From assembly GCA_002315615.1 (NCBI GenBank), contig DCHK01000036.1:13223-29246 (forward strand): a stretch of DNA of 16,024 bases, written 5' to 3'. A program made the position numbers and the translations under genes. Positions 1 to 6,453 of this stretch are shown piece after piece. Under the pieces are notes generated by a model. It did no database searches and was not told the DNA's origin. It was given only the letters and a program-made list of their open reading frames with translations. Position 1 is the first letter of the stretch; each line of letters opens with the position of its first letter. This DNA comes from Bacteroidales bacterium UBA1754. Lineage in GTDB: Bacteria > Bacteroidota > Bacteroidia > Bacteroidales > Paludibacteraceae.

Positions 1-400
1 CAGTGAGCAAAATTGAAGTCGTGTCGCAAGTAAACTGAACTTTGTCTTTTTGAATGGAAACAACTGGCAATTCATTTACTACCAACGTTGCAGTTTCTAT
101 TTTTGCAAAAACATCTTCCTCAAAAATTTCCACCGAAAGCACCTGACCATTATTGACATTATTCAAAGTCAAAGTGTTAACTGTAGAAGTGGTTTGCACT
201 TCTGCACCGTCAAGCAAAAAGCGGAATTTTAACGTTACGCCAATTTCCTGAAAATCAGCGACGATGTTCATCGTTTCGCCTTTGCAAATTTCCTTGCCTT
301 CAATTGTGCCAGTTATGTCTTCGGGTGCCGCAAATACGCTCAAAGAAAAGAGCGAAAAAAGCACCAACAAAGTAGTTTTGCAAAAACACGTCCTCTTCAT
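1..400 (-). CDS. Secreted protein, N-terminal part (runs off the left edge)
   Basis: An open frame runs from an ATG at 400 down to the window edge with no stop, giving 133 residues. It begins MKRTCFCKTTLLVLFSLFSL, followed by a SVFA/APED junction. This is a convincing Sec signal peptide: positive start, hydrophobic core, and cleavage near residue 24. The mature part is rich in beta-forming, Thr/Val-rich sequence such as TSTVNTLTLNNVNNG and ATLVVNELPVVSI. The second of these resembles the linker strand between Ig-like or PKD-like modules in large Bacteroidota cell-surface proteins. It lies 47 bases after argH on the same strand, so it could be read with argH, although a separate promoter is possible. 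The family cannot be fixed without the missing C-terminus, where a surface-sorting domain might sit. That it is a real gene and exported is fairly sure; an Ig-like fold is inference. Confidence 0.72.
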   Translation of the reverse strand, partial: MKRTCFCKTTLLVLFSLFSLSVFAAPEDITGTIEGKEICKGETMNIVADFQEIGVTLKFRFLLDGAEVQTTSTVNTLTLNNVNNGQVLSVEIFEEDVFAKIETATLVVNELPVVSIQKDKVQFTCDTTSILLT

Positions 401-447
401 TTTCTAAAAGTTTTTTAATTTTATCTTTTCACAATACAACAAAAAAA

Positions 448-1779
448 TTATTTCAATAATTTCTCCGTTGCCTTGTCAATTTTTTCAAATGAAAATTGTT
501 TCATTACTTCATCCATCAATGCCACAATTTCTTTGTTGCAAAGATTTCCGATACTGCCTTCGTGTGTGTGATGAATTTGCTTGTTCGGTTCGAACTTTCC
601 TTGTTCTATTTCAATGCCAACTTGCTTGTAAGCATCTCTGAAAGGGACGCCTGCCAAAGCACGTCTATTCACCTCTTCCACACTGAAAATGTATTTATAT
701 TTGTCTTCGTCAATAATATCTTCACGGATTTTTACTTCTTTCAGCATTTGTGCCGCCAATTTTAAGCAACTTTCCAACTCGTCGAAAGCAGGCAAAAACA
801 CCTCTTTAATTATTTGCAAATCACGGAAATATCCGCTTGGAAGATTATTAGAAATCAAAATAATTTGTTGCGGCAATGCCTGAATTTTGTTGCACTTTGC
901 ACGAACCAACTCAAACACATCAGGGTTTTTCTTATGTGGCATAATGCTTGAACCTGTAGTGAATTCGTCGGGCAATTTGAGAAACGCAAAATTCTGACAA
1001 GTAAACATACAAGCATCAAACGCCAATTTCGCCAAAGTGCCAGCAATAGACGAAAGTGCAAACGAAACATTTCGTTCCATTTTTCCTCGTCCCATTTGGG
1101 CATAAACCACATTATAATTCAATCCATCGAAACCAAGCAATTCGGTCGTCATTGTTCTATTCAATGGGAACGACGAACCATAACCTGCAGCCGAGCCAAG
1201 TGGATTTCGATTGCAAGTACGAAATGCAGCATTCAGCATACGAAGGTCGTCTGTCAAACTTTCGGCATAAGCACCAAACCAAAGTCCAAACGACGAAGGC
1301 ATCGCCACTTGCAAATGCGTGTAGCCAGGTATCAAAACATCTTTATAACGCTCACTTTGAGATATCAGCACATCAAACAAATTGGAAACACCTTCAACGA
1401 TGTCGCGAATGCGTTGTCTGGTGAAAAGTTTCAAATCGAGCAAAACTTGGTCGTTGCGCGAACGACCGCTATGAATTTTTTTACCCACATCGCCCAATTT
1501 TCGCGTAAGCATCAATTCCACTTGCGAGTGAACATCTTCCACGTCGTCTTCTATCACAAAATTACCTTCGTCGGCAATTTTATAAATATTTTTCAATTCC
1601 GCCAAAAGTTCGATGAGTTCGTCCTTTTTTAGCAATCCTATACTTTCGAGCATAGTGATATGCGCCATAGAACCAAGCACATCGTATTTTGCTAAATAAA
1701 GATCCATTTCGCGGTCGCGTCCTACGGTAAATGTCTCAATTTCTTTATCTGTCGGTTTTCCTTTGTCCCAAAGTTTCAT
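448..1779 (-). CDS. argH: Argininosuccinate lyase
   Basis: Cleaves argininosuccinate to arginine and fumarate, the last step of arginine synthesis, as a cytosolic homotetramer. The 443-residue length and MKLWDKG start are normal for the family. All superfamily signatures are present: HSGRSRNDQ at residues 103-111, GYTHLQ at 152-157 with the catalytic His155, and the GSSIMPHKKNPD loop at 276-287 carrying the catalytic serine. The loop has His where many ArgH proteins have Gln (MPQKKNP), a common variant. It follows the SRPBCC gene by 37 bases, and that gap contains a short direct repeat. The pyrE-SRPBCC-argH order suggests one transcript joining pyrimidine and arginine synthesis, both of which draw on carbamoyl phosphate. 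Nothing indicates truncation. Confidence 0.97.
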   Translation of the reverse strand: MKLWDKGKPTDKEIETFTVGRDREMDLYLAKYDVLGSMAHITMLESIGLLKKDELIELLAELKNIYKIADEGNFVIEDDVEDVHSQVELMLTRKLGDVGKKIHSGRSRNDQVLLDLKLFTRQRIRDIVEGVSNLFDVLISQSERYKDVLIPGYTHLQVAMPSSFGLWFGAYAESLTDDLRMLNAAFRTCNRNPLGSAAGYGSSFPLNRTMTTELLGFDGLNYNVVYAQMGRGKMERNVSFALSSIAGTLAKLAFDACMFTCQNFAFLKLPDEFTTGSSIMPHKKNPDVFELVRAKCNKIQALPQQIILISNNLPSGYFRDLQIIKEVFLPAFDELESCLKLAAQMLKEVKIREDIIDEDKYKYIFSVEEVNRRALAGVPFRDAYKQVGIEIEQGKFEPNKQIHHTHEGSIGNLCNKEIVALMDEVMKQFSFEKIDKATEKLLK

Positions 1780-1783
1780 TTGA

Positions 1784-1819
1784 TGTGTAATCGTTTAGTT
1801 GTTTGTGTGTAATCGTTTA
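1784..1819. repeat. 14-base direct repeat, period 22, at the SRPBCC/argH junction
   Basis: The plus-strand sequence tgtgtaatcgttta occurs at 1784-1797 and again exactly at 1806-1819. On the coding strand the second copy begins with the TAA stop of the SRPBCC gene. The other copy lies just ahead of the argH ATG. It looks like a small tandem duplication of the gene end, which would have lengthened the untranslated gap. No function is evident. Confidence 0.8.
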
Positions 1820-2227
1820 ATACGGAATTTTTGTAAGTGCTTCGGCAAATGTATTGACGAACTTTTCCATATAAGAACCAAGCATCATTTTCACCATCGG
1901 GTTCAATTCTGCTTTGAGCGTAATTTTTATTTTCGATTTATTTTCTTCGACAGGCAAAATTTGTATCCACAAAAAAGAATCAATCGGCGATTTGTCTGTT
2001 GTGAATTTTATAGTTTTGCAAGGTTCTCGCTCAATAATTTTGAGGGCTACGTCGCCTACGGGATTGACATTAACCGAAACTGTATCTTGGTCGAACTGCA
2101 AATCTTGCACTTTGTCCGATGGAATGCGGTCTTTTACTTTTTCCACATTGCGCAAATCGGACAACATTGCGTACACCTTGCTATCGCTACTGTCGATAAT
2201 TTTTACTTCGCTTTCGTAAGTTGTCAT
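1817..2227 (-). CDS. START-like / SRPBCC family protein
   Basis: A 136-residue cytosolic protein with no signal peptide or membrane segment. The pattern fits the SRPBCC (Bet v 1 / polyketide cyclase-like) helix-grip fold. It opens with a strand (YESEVKIIDSSDSKVYAMLSD), then an N-terminal helix and loop (LRNVEKVKDRIP). Alternating strands follow (VSVNVNPVGDVALKIIEREP, then TIKFTTDKSPIDSFLWIQI). A long C-terminal helix (NPMVKMMLGSYMEKFVNTFAEAL) closes the pocket. Members bind hydrophobic ligands, but nothing here identifies one. It sits between pyrE and argH on the same strand. I recall this neighbour order from Bacteroides genomes, which suggests a conserved housekeeping role. The fold assignment is good; the function is unknown. 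Confidence 0.8.
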   Translation of the reverse strand: MTTYESEVKIIDSSDSKVYAMLSDLRNVEKVKDRIPSDKVQDLQFDQDTVSVNVNPVGDVALKIIEREPCKTIKFTTDKSPIDSFLWIQILPVEENKSKIKITLKAELNPMVKMMLGSYMEKFVNTFAEALTKIPY

Positions 2228-2262
2228 AGTTAAGAGTTAAGAGTGAAAAGTGAAGAGTTAAA
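2228..2262. repeat. Degenerate heptamer tandem repeat, five units
   Basis: Immediately upstream of the SRPBCC ATG, the plus strand reads agttaag, agttaag, agtgaaa, agtgaag, agttaaa in unbroken 7-base register. Two further, weaker units (aaatagt, ttatagt) follow toward the pyrE stop. On the transcript this becomes an AACTCTT-type repeat filling almost the whole 48-base gap between pyrE and the next start. It contains no Shine-Dalgarno sequence. Confidence 0.8.
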
Positions 2263-2275
2263 AAATAGTTTATAG

Positions 2276-2908
2276 TTATTTGCGCCAATTGGCTGGGTCT
2301 TTGCGCCATTCTTTAAGTTCTGCCAATTCTTCATCTTTGATGTATCCATAGCCCAAAGCCACTTCCAACAAAGCGTTGTAGTTAGAAAGCGTCATAAGTT
2401 TGACATCTGCTTTTTCGAATGCTTCGGTTGCTACAGGGAATCCGTATGTGAAAATAGCAATCATTCCCAACACTTCGTTGCCATTTGCACGAATTGCCTC
2501 AACGGCTTTCAAACTGCTTCCGCCCGTCGAAATCAAATCCTCAATTACAAGCACTTTTTTGTCCGACTGCAAATCACCTTCTATTAAGTTTCCAAGTCCG
2601 TGGTCTTTTGCAGCAGAGCGCACATAAACGAATGGTAATCCAAGTTCTTCTGCCACCATTGCACCTTGTGCAATAGCGCCCGTTGCCACACCAGCAATCA
2701 CCTCAACATCAGGATAACACTCGCGTACCAAACGAGCAATTTCTATTTTGATAAGATTTCTCGACGCAGGATAAGAAAGCGTTTTTCTATTGTCGCAATA
2801 AATTGGAGAATGCCAACCCGAAGCCCAAGTAAAAGGATTTGCTGGTTGAAGTTTAATTGCCTTAATGTCGAGCAAATTTTTTGCTACTAATTTTTCTACT
2901 GTTTCCAT
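2276..2908 (-). CDS. pyrE: Orotate phosphoribosyltransferase
   Basis: Transfers phosphoribose from PRPP to orotate to make OMP, the fifth step of de novo pyrimidine synthesis; a cytosolic dimer. The protein has 210 residues, typical length. The type I PRTase PRPP-binding motif VLVIEDLISTGGS is at residues 119-131. The flexible catalytic loop KDHGLGNLIEGD is at 101-112, with Lys101 and His103 as the usual charged residues. An N-terminal orotate-side segment has FTWASGWHSPIYCDNR at 26-41. A TACATTTG box lies 52 bases upstream and follows the birA terminator, so pyrE appears to start its own transcript. That transcript continues into the SRPBCC gene and argH. No attenuator-like leader peptide is visible. 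Confidence 0.97.
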   Translation of the reverse strand: METVEKLVAKNLLDIKAIKLQPANPFTWASGWHSPIYCDNRKTLSYPASRNLIKIEIARLVRECYPDVEVIAGVATGAIAQGAMVAEELGLPFVYVRSAAKDHGLGNLIEGDLQSDKKVLVIEDLISTGGSSLKAVEAIRANGNEVLGMIAIFTYGFPVATEAFEKADVKLMTLSNYNALLEVALGYGYIKDEELAELKEWRKDPANWRK

Positions 2909-2960
2909 TTTTTGTATGTTTTTATATTGATTTTTTGCGTACTAACAACCTATAAACTAT

Positions 2961-2968
2961 CAAATGTA
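2961..2968 (-). promoter_or_regulatory. Candidate pyrE promoter (-7 box)
   Basis: On the minus strand this is TACATTTG, an exact match to the Bacteroidota -7 consensus TAnnTTTG. It lies 52 bases before the pyrE ATG and just downstream of the birA terminator. The matching -33 region is T-rich but has no clean TTTG at the best spacing. The predicted leader is about 45 bases. Confidence 0.55.
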
Positions 2969-2970
2969 CA

Positions 2971-3014
2971 ACAAAAAAAACGAAAAAATGCAGTTTCGCA
3001 CCGAAAAAACTGCA
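2971..3014 (-). terminator. Rho-independent terminator after birA
   Basis: The arms tgcagttt (2989-2996) and aaactgca (3007-3014) pair, and inner TTCG/CGAA bases can extend the stem. On the minus strand the hairpin is followed by TTTTTTCGTTTTTTTT. The plus side lacks a T-run, so it should act only on minus-strand transcripts. It separates birA from the pyrE promoter. Confidence 0.8.
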
Positions 3015-3083
3015 ACAAACATACAATAAGTAAAAAACAAACAGCGAATTTTATTCGATGAAATGGACAATTTTTGACGATTT

Positions 3084-3797
3084 TCAAATCAAAAATTTTA
3101 CTTCTTTGAAAGCATAACGAATATGTTGTTTTTCGGTATTTTCAAGAATTAAATGTCCGTCGCATTCAATGTCTGAAATTCTTGCCACAAACGCACCTTC
3201 GGAATCTTCGAACGAATAATAACCATTACGTCGAAATAGTTTGGTCATATATTCTTGATGGAAATTTTCAGTTTTCAATCGTTCAAAACGAATTTTCAAT
3301 TTCTTTTGCAATAACAAAATCAATTGTTCTACATCGTAATCGACTAATGTTATTTGCTTTAGCGAAATTGGATTAGGCGCATCGCTGCAAAATTTCGTTT
3401 GATTTACGTTGATGCCGATTCCTACCACACACGATTCAATTTCTTTGCCATACAGATTTTGTTCTATCAATATGCCTGCAATTTTTTTCTCGCCAAAATA
3501 GATGTCATTCGGCCATTTAATTTCGCAATTTATGCCCATTTCATCGAAGAAATCTATCACTGCCAATGCAACTGCCTCCGAAATAAAAAACTGATTTTTT
3601 ACATCAATTTCGGGATAGAAAACAGCACTGCAAGTAATGTTTTTAAGCGGTTCGCTTTCCCACGAATTGCCCACTTGCCCACGACCTGCGGTTTGTTTTT
3701 CTGCCCAAACTATCGTACCGTTTTCAACTTTTTCGTGCAAAAGCATTTGTTGAACAAATGTGTTTGTCGATGATGTTTCTGACAATTTTAGAATCAT
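3084..3797 (-). CDS. birA: Biotin--[acetyl-CoA-carboxylase] ligase, no DNA-binding domain
   Basis: Activates biotin with ATP and attaches it to the carrier lysine of acetyl-CoA carboxylase and similar enzymes. The 237 residues cover only the catalytic and C-terminal domains. The N-terminal winged helix of E. coli BirA is absent, so this is a group I ligase that should not repress biotin genes. Motifs seen are SETSSTN at residues 6-12, the biotinyl-AMP loop GRGQVGNSW at 38-46, KWPND at 94-98, KKIAGILIE at 104-112 and GIGINVN at 126-132. The C-terminal SH3-like segment (about 190-237) is also present. The gene is divergent from the small membrane protein gene at 3901 and ends in its own terminator. 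Confidence 0.95.
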   Translation of the reverse strand: MILKLSETSSTNTFVQQMLLHEKVENGTIVWAEKQTAGRGQVGNSWESEPLKNITCSAVFYPEIDVKNQFFISEAVALAVIDFFDEMGINCEIKWPNDIYFGEKKIAGILIEQNLYGKEIESCVVGIGINVNQTKFCSDAPNPISLKQITLVDYDVEQLILLLQKKLKIRFERLKTENFHQEYMTKLFRRNGYYSFEDSEGAFVARISDIECDGHLILENTEKQHIRYAFKEVKFLI

Positions 3798-3855
3798 AAA
3801 TTTGAAAAATTTGACGAATTTAAGAAAAAACTCTGCAGAAAAATTTTATTTCACA

Positions 3856-3863
3856 TAGATTTG
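3856..3863 (+). promoter_or_regulatory. Candidate promoter (-7 box) of the small membrane protein gene
   Basis: TAGATTTG matches the TAnnTTTG consensus exactly and lies 37 bases before the ATG at 3901. No clear TTTG is found at the -33 spacing, so the call rests on the -7 box alone. Confidence 0.45.
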
Positions 3864-3900
3864 TGTTTATTTTGTGAAAAAATAAAAAACTTTTTTTGAA

Positions 3901-4077
3901 ATGAACGATTTGAAAAAATATTTAGGCGTAATTATTATCCTAATTGCGGTAATAATTTTGATTTTTCCTGCTTTGTGTGGAAATGCTATTAGTTCTAACG
4001 GAATGCTGATCACAGTAATCATTTTACTTGTAGCAGGTTTGTTAGTTCACATTTTTATGAACAAAAAAGTAAAATAA
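3901..4077 (+). CDS. Small two-helix membrane protein, 58 residues
   Basis: An ATG frame ending in TAA encodes 58 residues. It begins MNDLKKYLGVIIILIAVIIL and ends VHIFMNKKVK. There are two hydrophobic segments, roughly residues 8-26 and 35-52, joined by a short polar turn (CGNAISSNG). The ends are lysine-rich, suggesting a hairpin in the inner membrane with both termini in the cytoplasm. Support for a real gene comes from the TAGATTTG promoter box upstream, the strong hairpins right after the stop, and a layout that leaves this interval otherwise empty between two minus-strand genes. I recall small proteins of this look in other Bacteroidota but know no function. It could help stabilise a membrane complex, but that would be guesswork. 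Confidence 0.7.
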   Translation: MNDLKKYLGVIIILIAVIILIFPALCGNAISSNGMLITVIILLVAGLLVHIFMNKKVK

Positions 4078-4097
4078 TCAAAACAAGCGAAAAACTT

Positions 4098-4121
4098 AAA
4101 ATTCCATCGTTGTGGGATTTT
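4098..4121 (+). terminator. First of two tandem hairpins after the small gene
   Basis: aaaattcca (4098-4106) pairs with tgggatttt (4113-4121), including one G-T wobble, around the loop tcgttg. It starts 21 bases after the stop of the small membrane protein gene. The T-run is only the four bases of the right arm, so it is weaker than the hairpin that follows. Confidence 0.45.
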
Positions 4122-4125
4122 GCAT

Positions 4126-4170
4126 AAAAAAAAGATGAAATGACTTTTGCCATTTCATCTTTTTATTTTT
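4126..4170. terminator. Bidirectional terminator between convergent genes
   Basis: aaaaagatgaaatg (4129-4142) and catttcatcttttt (4151-4164) form a perfect 14-bp stem around an 8-base loop. There are A-runs before and T-runs after, so it can end transcription from both sides. It sits between the plus-strand small gene and the minus-strand response regulator, whose stop is at 4184. Confidence 0.9.
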
Positions 4171-4183
4171 TCGTTATCGTTTC

Positions 4184-4876
4184 TCAACTAAACGCAAGTT
4201 TATAACCTTTCCCGTGAATGTTAATAATTTCTACATTCGGGTCTTTGCTTAATACGTGTCGCAAACGTGTAATGTACACATCCATACTTCTGGCATTGAA
4301 ATAGTTATCGTCCACCCAAATAGATTTCAAAGCAACGTTTCTTTCCAAAAGGTCGTTGGCACGAGACACGAGCAATAGCAATAAATCGGACTCTTTTGTC
4401 GTAAGTTTAGACTCTGTTCCATCGGTGAACACGAGCGTACGCTTTTGCGAATCGAACGAATAATCTCCAATTTTGTATGTCGAATTTGCAGAAGTCCTTT
4501 TACCAAGCACTCTTCGCATAAGGGCCTCAACTCGATAATAAAGTTCTTCCATCGAAAAAGGTTTTGTTACATAATCATCCGCACCCAACTGAAAACCTTT
4601 TATTACATCTTCTTTCAAACATTTGGCTGTAAGGAAAACTATAGGAATTTCAGGATTCTGAATGCGAATGTCTTTCGCCAAAGAGAAACCATCTTTTTTA
4701 GGCATCATTACATCGAGCAAGCAAAAATCGTAATCACCTTTCATAAAGGCCTTAAATCCTGCTTCGCCATCATATAGTAAATCAACAGAATAACCTTTGT
4801 CTTGGAAATATTCCTTCAACAACTGACCGAGACTCTCGTCATCTTCGCACATTAAGATTTTAAAATTCTCTTTCAT
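4184..4876 (-). CDS. rprY: OmpR/PhoB-type response regulator, RprY-like
   Basis: A two-component DNA-binding regulator of 230 residues. The receiver domain (about 5-118) has the acidic triad Glu11-Asp12-Asp13, phospho-acceptor Asp55 in LLDVMMPKKDG, Thr83 and Lys105 (TKPFSMEEL). The winged-helix output domain (about 130-230) ends VDVYITRLRH-type and EIINIHGKGYKL. The wording of both domains (MKENFKILMCEDDESLG, VMMPKKDGF, DDNYFNARSMDVYITRLR) closely resembles RprY of Bacteroides and Porphyromonas, from memory. In Bacteroides the kinase RprX is encoded beside it. No kinase is present here: the upstream neighbour is rpoN and the downstream side is a terminator. A good TATATTTG promoter lies in the 107-base gap before it. 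The RR family is certain; the RprY identity is likely. Confidence 0.9.
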   Translation of the reverse strand: MKENFKILMCEDDESLGQLLKEYFQDKGYSVDLLYDGEAGFKAFMKGDYDFCLLDVMMPKKDGFSLAKDIRIQNPEIPIVFLTAKCLKEDVIKGFQLGADDYVTKPFSMEELYYRVEALMRRVLGKRTSANSTYKIGDYSFDSQKRTLVFTDGTESKLTTKESDLLLLLVSRANDLLERNVALKSIWVDDNYFNARSMDVYITRLRHVLSKDPNVEIINIHGKGYKLAFS

Positions 4877-4926
4877 ATCAATTACCCTTTACTTTGTTAA
4901 AAAACTATAATTTTCTCTACCAAAAG

Positions 4927-4956
4927 CAAATATACAAAAATTTTATTTACCAACAA
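4927..4956 (-). promoter_or_regulatory. Promoter of the rprY-like gene
   Basis: On the minus strand TATATTTG (4927-4934) is an exact Bacteroidota -7 box, and TTG at 4954-4956 precedes it by 19 bases, the preferred spacing. A second TTG at 4951-4953 overlaps the region. The -7 box lies 50 bases before the ATG. This is the best-formed promoter in the window and suggests the regulator is transcribed independently of rpoN. Confidence 0.7.
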
Positions 4957-4983
4957 CTGTGTAATCTATTTTTGCAAAATTTT

Positions 4984-6444
4984 TCACAATTTTTTTCTCA
5001 TTCGTGCTGCTGGGATATTATTCAATTCGCGATATTTCGCAATTGTTCTACGAGCCACATTGAATCCTTTCCCTTTGAAGATTCCCGTCAATTCTTCGTC
5101 GGAATAAGGTTTTTTCTTGTCTTCGGCATCTATTACTTCTTGCAAAATTCGTATTATTTCTTTTACAGAAACATCTTCGCCATTCTGCGTGTCTGCTTTT
5201 TGCGAGAAAAAAAACTTCAACGGAAAAAATCCGAACTCTGTTTGAATATACTTGCTGTTGCTCACCCTCGAAACTGTAGAAATATCAAAACCCGTATCGT
5301 TTGCTATATCTTTCATTATCATCGGTTTAAGCAACTTGTCGTCGCCACAAAGGAAATATTCTCGTTGTCGGTTGATAATTGCATTCATTGTGGTGAGCAA
5401 CGTTACTTGTCGCTGATGAATTGCCTCCATAAAATTGTTTGCCGCATCTATCCTTTTCTTGATGAAATCTGCAACTTCTCTACTTTTTTTGTTTTGTTTT
5501 TCTTGAACGGAATATTTTTTCAGCATTTCGTCGTACTTGGGAACAACGCGCAACGAAGGCATATTTTTTTCGTTCAACGAAAGCGACAATTCGCCATCGT
5601 TATTTTCCAAAATAAAATCGGGCACCACATAATTAGACGAACGCTCAATCACACTATCGTTCCACGCACTTCCTGGTTTTGGATTTAGTTTGTTAATTTC
5701 GTCAATCGCAGATTTTATATCATTTTCGCTCAAAGATGAATTTTTGGAAATGATTTCGTACTGACGTTTTGAAAATTCTTCGAAAAAATTGGACAAAATC
5801 TTTTCGGCACTAATTACCGATGGCGATTGTTTTTTTCTTTTCAACTGCAACAACAGACATTCGCGCAAATCTTTTGACGCAACTCCAGCAGGTTCTAAAG
5901 TTTGAATTTTTTCAACAATTTGCGAAATTTTCTCCACCGAAAAGTCTTGCGATGTTTGAAAAGCAATGTCGTCGGCAATATCTTCGACCGAACGCTGCAA
6001 ATATCCATCGCCATCGATATTACCTACAATATATTCGGCAATTTTATAGTCATCTTGATTAAAATCAAGAAGTTCCATCTGCTCCATTAAATACTCGTGA
6101 AACGACACTTCATTTTGAAAAGGTATTTCGACACTCGCATCGGAATTTGAAAAATTATTCGTTTTCAATTTATAATCTGGTATGTCGTCTTCAAAATTGT
6201 CATCGTCATAGTTTTCTTCAAAATGCTCGTCATCTGAAGTATTCATCTCTTCCTCTTCAAAATTTGAGTCGATTTCATCGTTAGGTTCAACAACAGCATC
6301 GCACTCTTCCAATGCTGGATTATCCTCAATTTCGGAGCGTATGCGTTCCTCCATCTCTACTATGGGAATTTCCAGCAGTTTGTTTATCAAAATTTGCTGT
6401 GGCAAAATTTTTTGTTGTATTTTTTGTGTTTGTTGCTGTTTCAT
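4984..6444 (-). CDS. rpoN: RNA polymerase sigma-54 factor
   Basis: Directs RNA polymerase to -24/-12 promoters that need an ATP-driven activator. At 486 residues all regions are in place. Region I is Gln/Leu-rich (MKQQQTQKIQQKILPQQILI and on to EDNPALEE, 1-47). Region II is very acidic (about 47-90). The core-binding domain has IVGNIDGDGYLQ at 139-150 and LEPAGVASKDLRECLLLQL at 183-201. The helix-turn-helix region (DIANDTGFDISTVSRVSNSKYIQ) spans about 379-401. The RpoN box ARRTIAKYRE at 464-473 recognises the -24 element. The gene starts 9 bases after the nucleoside kinase stop, so the two are almost surely co-transcribed. No sigma-54 activator (AAA+ enhancer-binding protein) and no convincing -24/-12 promoter was seen in this window. 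Confidence 0.97.
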   Translation of the reverse strand: MKQQQTQKIQQKILPQQILINKLLEIPIVEMEERIRSEIEDNPALEECDAVVEPNDEIDSNFEEEEMNTSDDEHFEENYDDDNFEDDIPDYKLKTNNFSNSDASVEIPFQNEVSFHEYLMEQMELLDFNQDDYKIAEYIVGNIDGDGYLQRSVEDIADDIAFQTSQDFSVEKISQIVEKIQTLEPAGVASKDLRECLLLQLKRKKQSPSVISAEKILSNFFEEFSKRQYEIISKNSSLSENDIKSAIDEINKLNPKPGSAWNDSVIERSSNYVVPDFILENNDGELSLSLNEKNMPSLRVVPKYDEMLKKYSVQEKQNKKSREVADFIKKRIDAANNFMEAIHQRQVTLLTTMNAIINRQREYFLCGDDKLLKPMIMKDIANDTGFDISTVSRVSNSKYIQTEFGFFPLKFFFSQKADTQNGEDVSVKEIIRILQEVIDAEDKKKPYSDEELTGIFKGKGFNVARRTIAKYRELNNIPAARMRKKL

Positions 6445-6453
6445 TGGTGTTTT

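Noticed and set aside
1096..1632. 178-codon plus-strand frame opposite argH
   Set aside because: It is antisense to a well-supported enzyme gene, and the translation has no domain pattern.
4894..5688. 264-codon open frame on the plus strand
   Set aside because: It lies almost entirely antisense to rpoN, which has full-length homology motifs. The translation is Phe/Cys/Ile-rich with no recognisable domain.
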